Positions 38,686 to 40,027 of a stretch of DNA of 40,027 nt are shown here, in pieces. This stretch comes from Cellulophaga sp. GTDB taxonomy: Bacteria; Bacteroidota; Bacteroidia; Flavobacteriales; Flavobacteriaceae. Made by a program: the position numbers and the translations under genes. Each line of letters opens with the position of its first letter. Position 1 is the first letter of the stretch. Under the pieces are notes generated by a model. That model was given only the letters and a program-made list of their open reading frames with translations, made no database searches and had not been told where the DNA came from. The stretch covers positions 1-40,027 of the forward strand of contig JANQTG010000171.1 of NCBI GenBank assembly GCA_030731855.1, in the 5' to 3' direction.

Positions 38686-39603
38686 ATGAAATATATTATA
38701 ATCATTGTTTTTATTGTATTTGCCTCCAGCAAAAAAGAAACAAAATCTGAATGTGATTATATTGAAAATTACTATCAAAAAATATATCGAGCTGATATTG
38801 AATATGAAACAAAAAATTATGAAAAAGCGTTTGAAATATATCAAGATGCTTTTAATTCTTGCGAACCGATAAATACTGAAACTTATAACGAAATTACGAA
38901 TTTTGCAGAGACTTGTGCGATTTTAGGCAAGAATAAATTAGCAATTGAGTTCATTAAATACCAAGTAAAAAGGGGTTATGAAATAAAATGGTTACTGGAA
39001 AACGATAATTTTGACAAAATTTTCGCTTCAGAACAAGGAAAAAATCTGATCTCTGAATATGATAATTTACGAAAAACAGCTTTGTCCAAAATAAACTTAA
39101 CGCTTCGAGAAGAAATTAAGCAAATGAAAATCGAAGATCAAAAATATCGAAATGCTGACTATCAAGAAAACTTTGACAAACAAGAAGAAATCGATAAATA
39201 TAATACCGCAAGAATTATAGAAATATTCAATGAATTTGGATATCCAAATGAAACTGTAATCGGAAGTTTTTCTGTGGACCGCACGCATGTATATATTTCA
39301 ACAATGTTGTTACATACATCTGACTCCATAAGAACTAATTACTTTATACCTAAATTAACTGAATTTGTCAGAAATGGAACTTGCTCACCTAATACGCTTG
39401 GAACCGTAATTGACCAATATTATTTATACAATGGTGAACCTCAAATTTATGGAACCTACAATTCAAAAGATGGTGGTTATGCGAATATGATTTCGGATTT
39501 AAAGAAAGTAGATAGTAACCGAATTTCGATTGGTCTTCCACCTTTGAAACTGAAAGAAAAAAAGGATAGACTTATACAGTTACGTTATGGCGACCGATTT
39601 TAA
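38686..39603 (+). CDS. Exported or membrane-anchored protein of unknown function, TPR-like, possibly DUF6624
   Basis: A 305-residue protein that I do not firmly recognise. A hydrophobic N-terminus (MKYIIIIVFIVFASSKK) looks like a signal peptide or anchor; serines stand where a lipobox cysteine would be expected, so it is not a normal lipoprotein. Residues about 30-115 are helical and TPR-like (YEKAFEIYQDAFNSCEPI, AILGKNKLAIEFI). The C-terminal half has EIFNEFGYPNETVIG, VDQYYL-like YLYNGEPQIYGTYN and SIGLPPL, which recalls DUF6624 proteins. The coding sequence is strongly AT-rich compared with uvrB. It has its own candidate promoter and is followed by a 220-base spacer in which I see nothing. 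Confidence 0.65.
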   Translation: MKYIIIIVFIVFASSKKETKSECDYIENYYQKIYRADIEYETKNYEKAFEIYQDAFNSCEPINTETYNEITNFAETCAILGKNKLAIEFIKYQVKRGYEIKWLLENDNFDKIFASEQGKNLISEYDNLRKTALSKINLTLREEIKQMKIEDQKYRNADYQENFDKQEEIDKYNTARIIEIFNEFGYPNETVIGSFSVDRTHVYISTMLLHTSDSIRTNYFIPKLTEFVRNGTCSPNTLGTVIDQYYLYNGEPQIYGTYNSKDGGYANMISDLKKVDSNRISIGLPPLKLKEKKDRLIQLRYGDRF

Positions 39604-39823
39604 AAAACGTGATAAAACTACAGCTATAATTAATGTGGAATTTGGTATTTCTTATTAAGGTTCTTATATATTTGAAGACCAAAAAATCAGTTTGATTTTG
39701 CTCTAATATAAAAAAATTAAAATAACAAAACTACTTTAGCTAAGTACTTAATTGAAAATCAGTCTTATTTCCGCACCGCCCTAATCTTAGCTTGAAAGTT
39801 GTTTTGAGAAATTTATAAAAATT

Positions 39824-40027
39824 ATGAAAAATTTAGTCTTAACGGTGCTAATAATTCAAGTTAGTTTTTCTACAATTAATTCACAAAATAAAACTTCAAA
39901 ATTCTATACTGATTCTCTATTCAGTAATTATTTAGGTGAATTTAGAAAACATAATATTTATCTACCTAAGAATTTCAATATTAAAGAAAATTATAAGATT
40001 ATTTATGGAACTGATGGAAGTGAAATA
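39824..40027 (+). CDS. Start of a probable secreted esterase (partial)
   Basis: The frame begins at ATG 39824 and stays open for 68 codons to the right edge. A signal peptide (MKNLVLTVLIIQVSFSTINS) is followed by Gln and then a segment with NIYLPKNFN and YKIIYGTDGSE. This matches the opening of the putative esterase (esterase D-like, alpha/beta hydrolase) family, where 'R.i.vyLP..y.....ypViY..DG' precedes the nucleophile. The catalytic Ser, Asp and His would lie beyond the window, so activity cannot be judged. Confidence 0.6.
   Translation, partial: MKNLVLTVLIIQVSFSTINSQNKTSKFYTDSLFSNYLGEFRKHNIYLPKNFNIKENYKIIYGTDGSEI

Overview
The window is a chromosomal segment from a low-GC member of the Bacteroidota, very probably a marine-type Flavobacteriaceae. 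The evidence is three large surface proteins with the Bacteroidota-specific type B sorting domain of the type IX secretion system (T9SS), a giant SprB-type repeat adhesin, promoter-like TAnnTTTG boxes, A-rich regions before start codons instead of Shine-Dalgarno sequences, and family versions (COX15-type heme A synthase, NdpA, DUF1456) usual in that group. No rRNA, tRNA, CRISPR array, insertion sequence or prophage was seen.

Layout. 1-2.7 kb: a surface-glycan or lipopolysaccharide patch, with the tail of a probable nucleotidyltransferase, a fused CDP-glycerol-glycerophosphotransferase-like/GT2 protein, and a convergent GT2 glycosyltransferase. 3.0-9.2 kb: housekeeping genes, namely threonylcarbamoyl-AMP synthase and CCA-adding enzyme (both tRNA maturation), heme A synthase, a pRiA4b ORF-3-like protein, the nucleoid-associated protein NdpA, and on the opposite strand an uncharacterised protein in which I see a kinase-like active-site pattern. 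9.4-35.0 kb: a surface-protein island of about 25 kb with four exported proteins (4124, 1041, 906 and 1719 aa), interrupted by a two-gene ABC-2 exporter. Three of the four share an IgGFc-binding-like N-terminal region of about 450 residues; three of the four end in a type B sorting domain. 35.1-40.0 kb: uvrB, a small heat-shock protein, a DUF1456 protein, an AT-rich exported protein of unknown role, and the start of a probable secreted esterase.

How it fits together. The island is best read as a set of T9SS-exported, surface-exposed adhesins built from shared modules (IgGFc-like head, Ig-like, DUF11, calcium-binding TSP3-like linkers, discoidin or jelly-roll modules, SprB repeats), probably for attachment, gliding or binding of glycans. 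The tandem paralogues differ in what lies behind the shared head, suggesting domain shuffling. The most unusual points are the 12.4-kb adhesin gene, the paralogue that has lost or replaced its type B sorting domain, the absence of a nearby SprF partner gene, the kinase-like orphan beside ndpA, and a palindrome lying on the heme A synthase promoter. All functional assignments come from reading motifs by eye; no database search was made.
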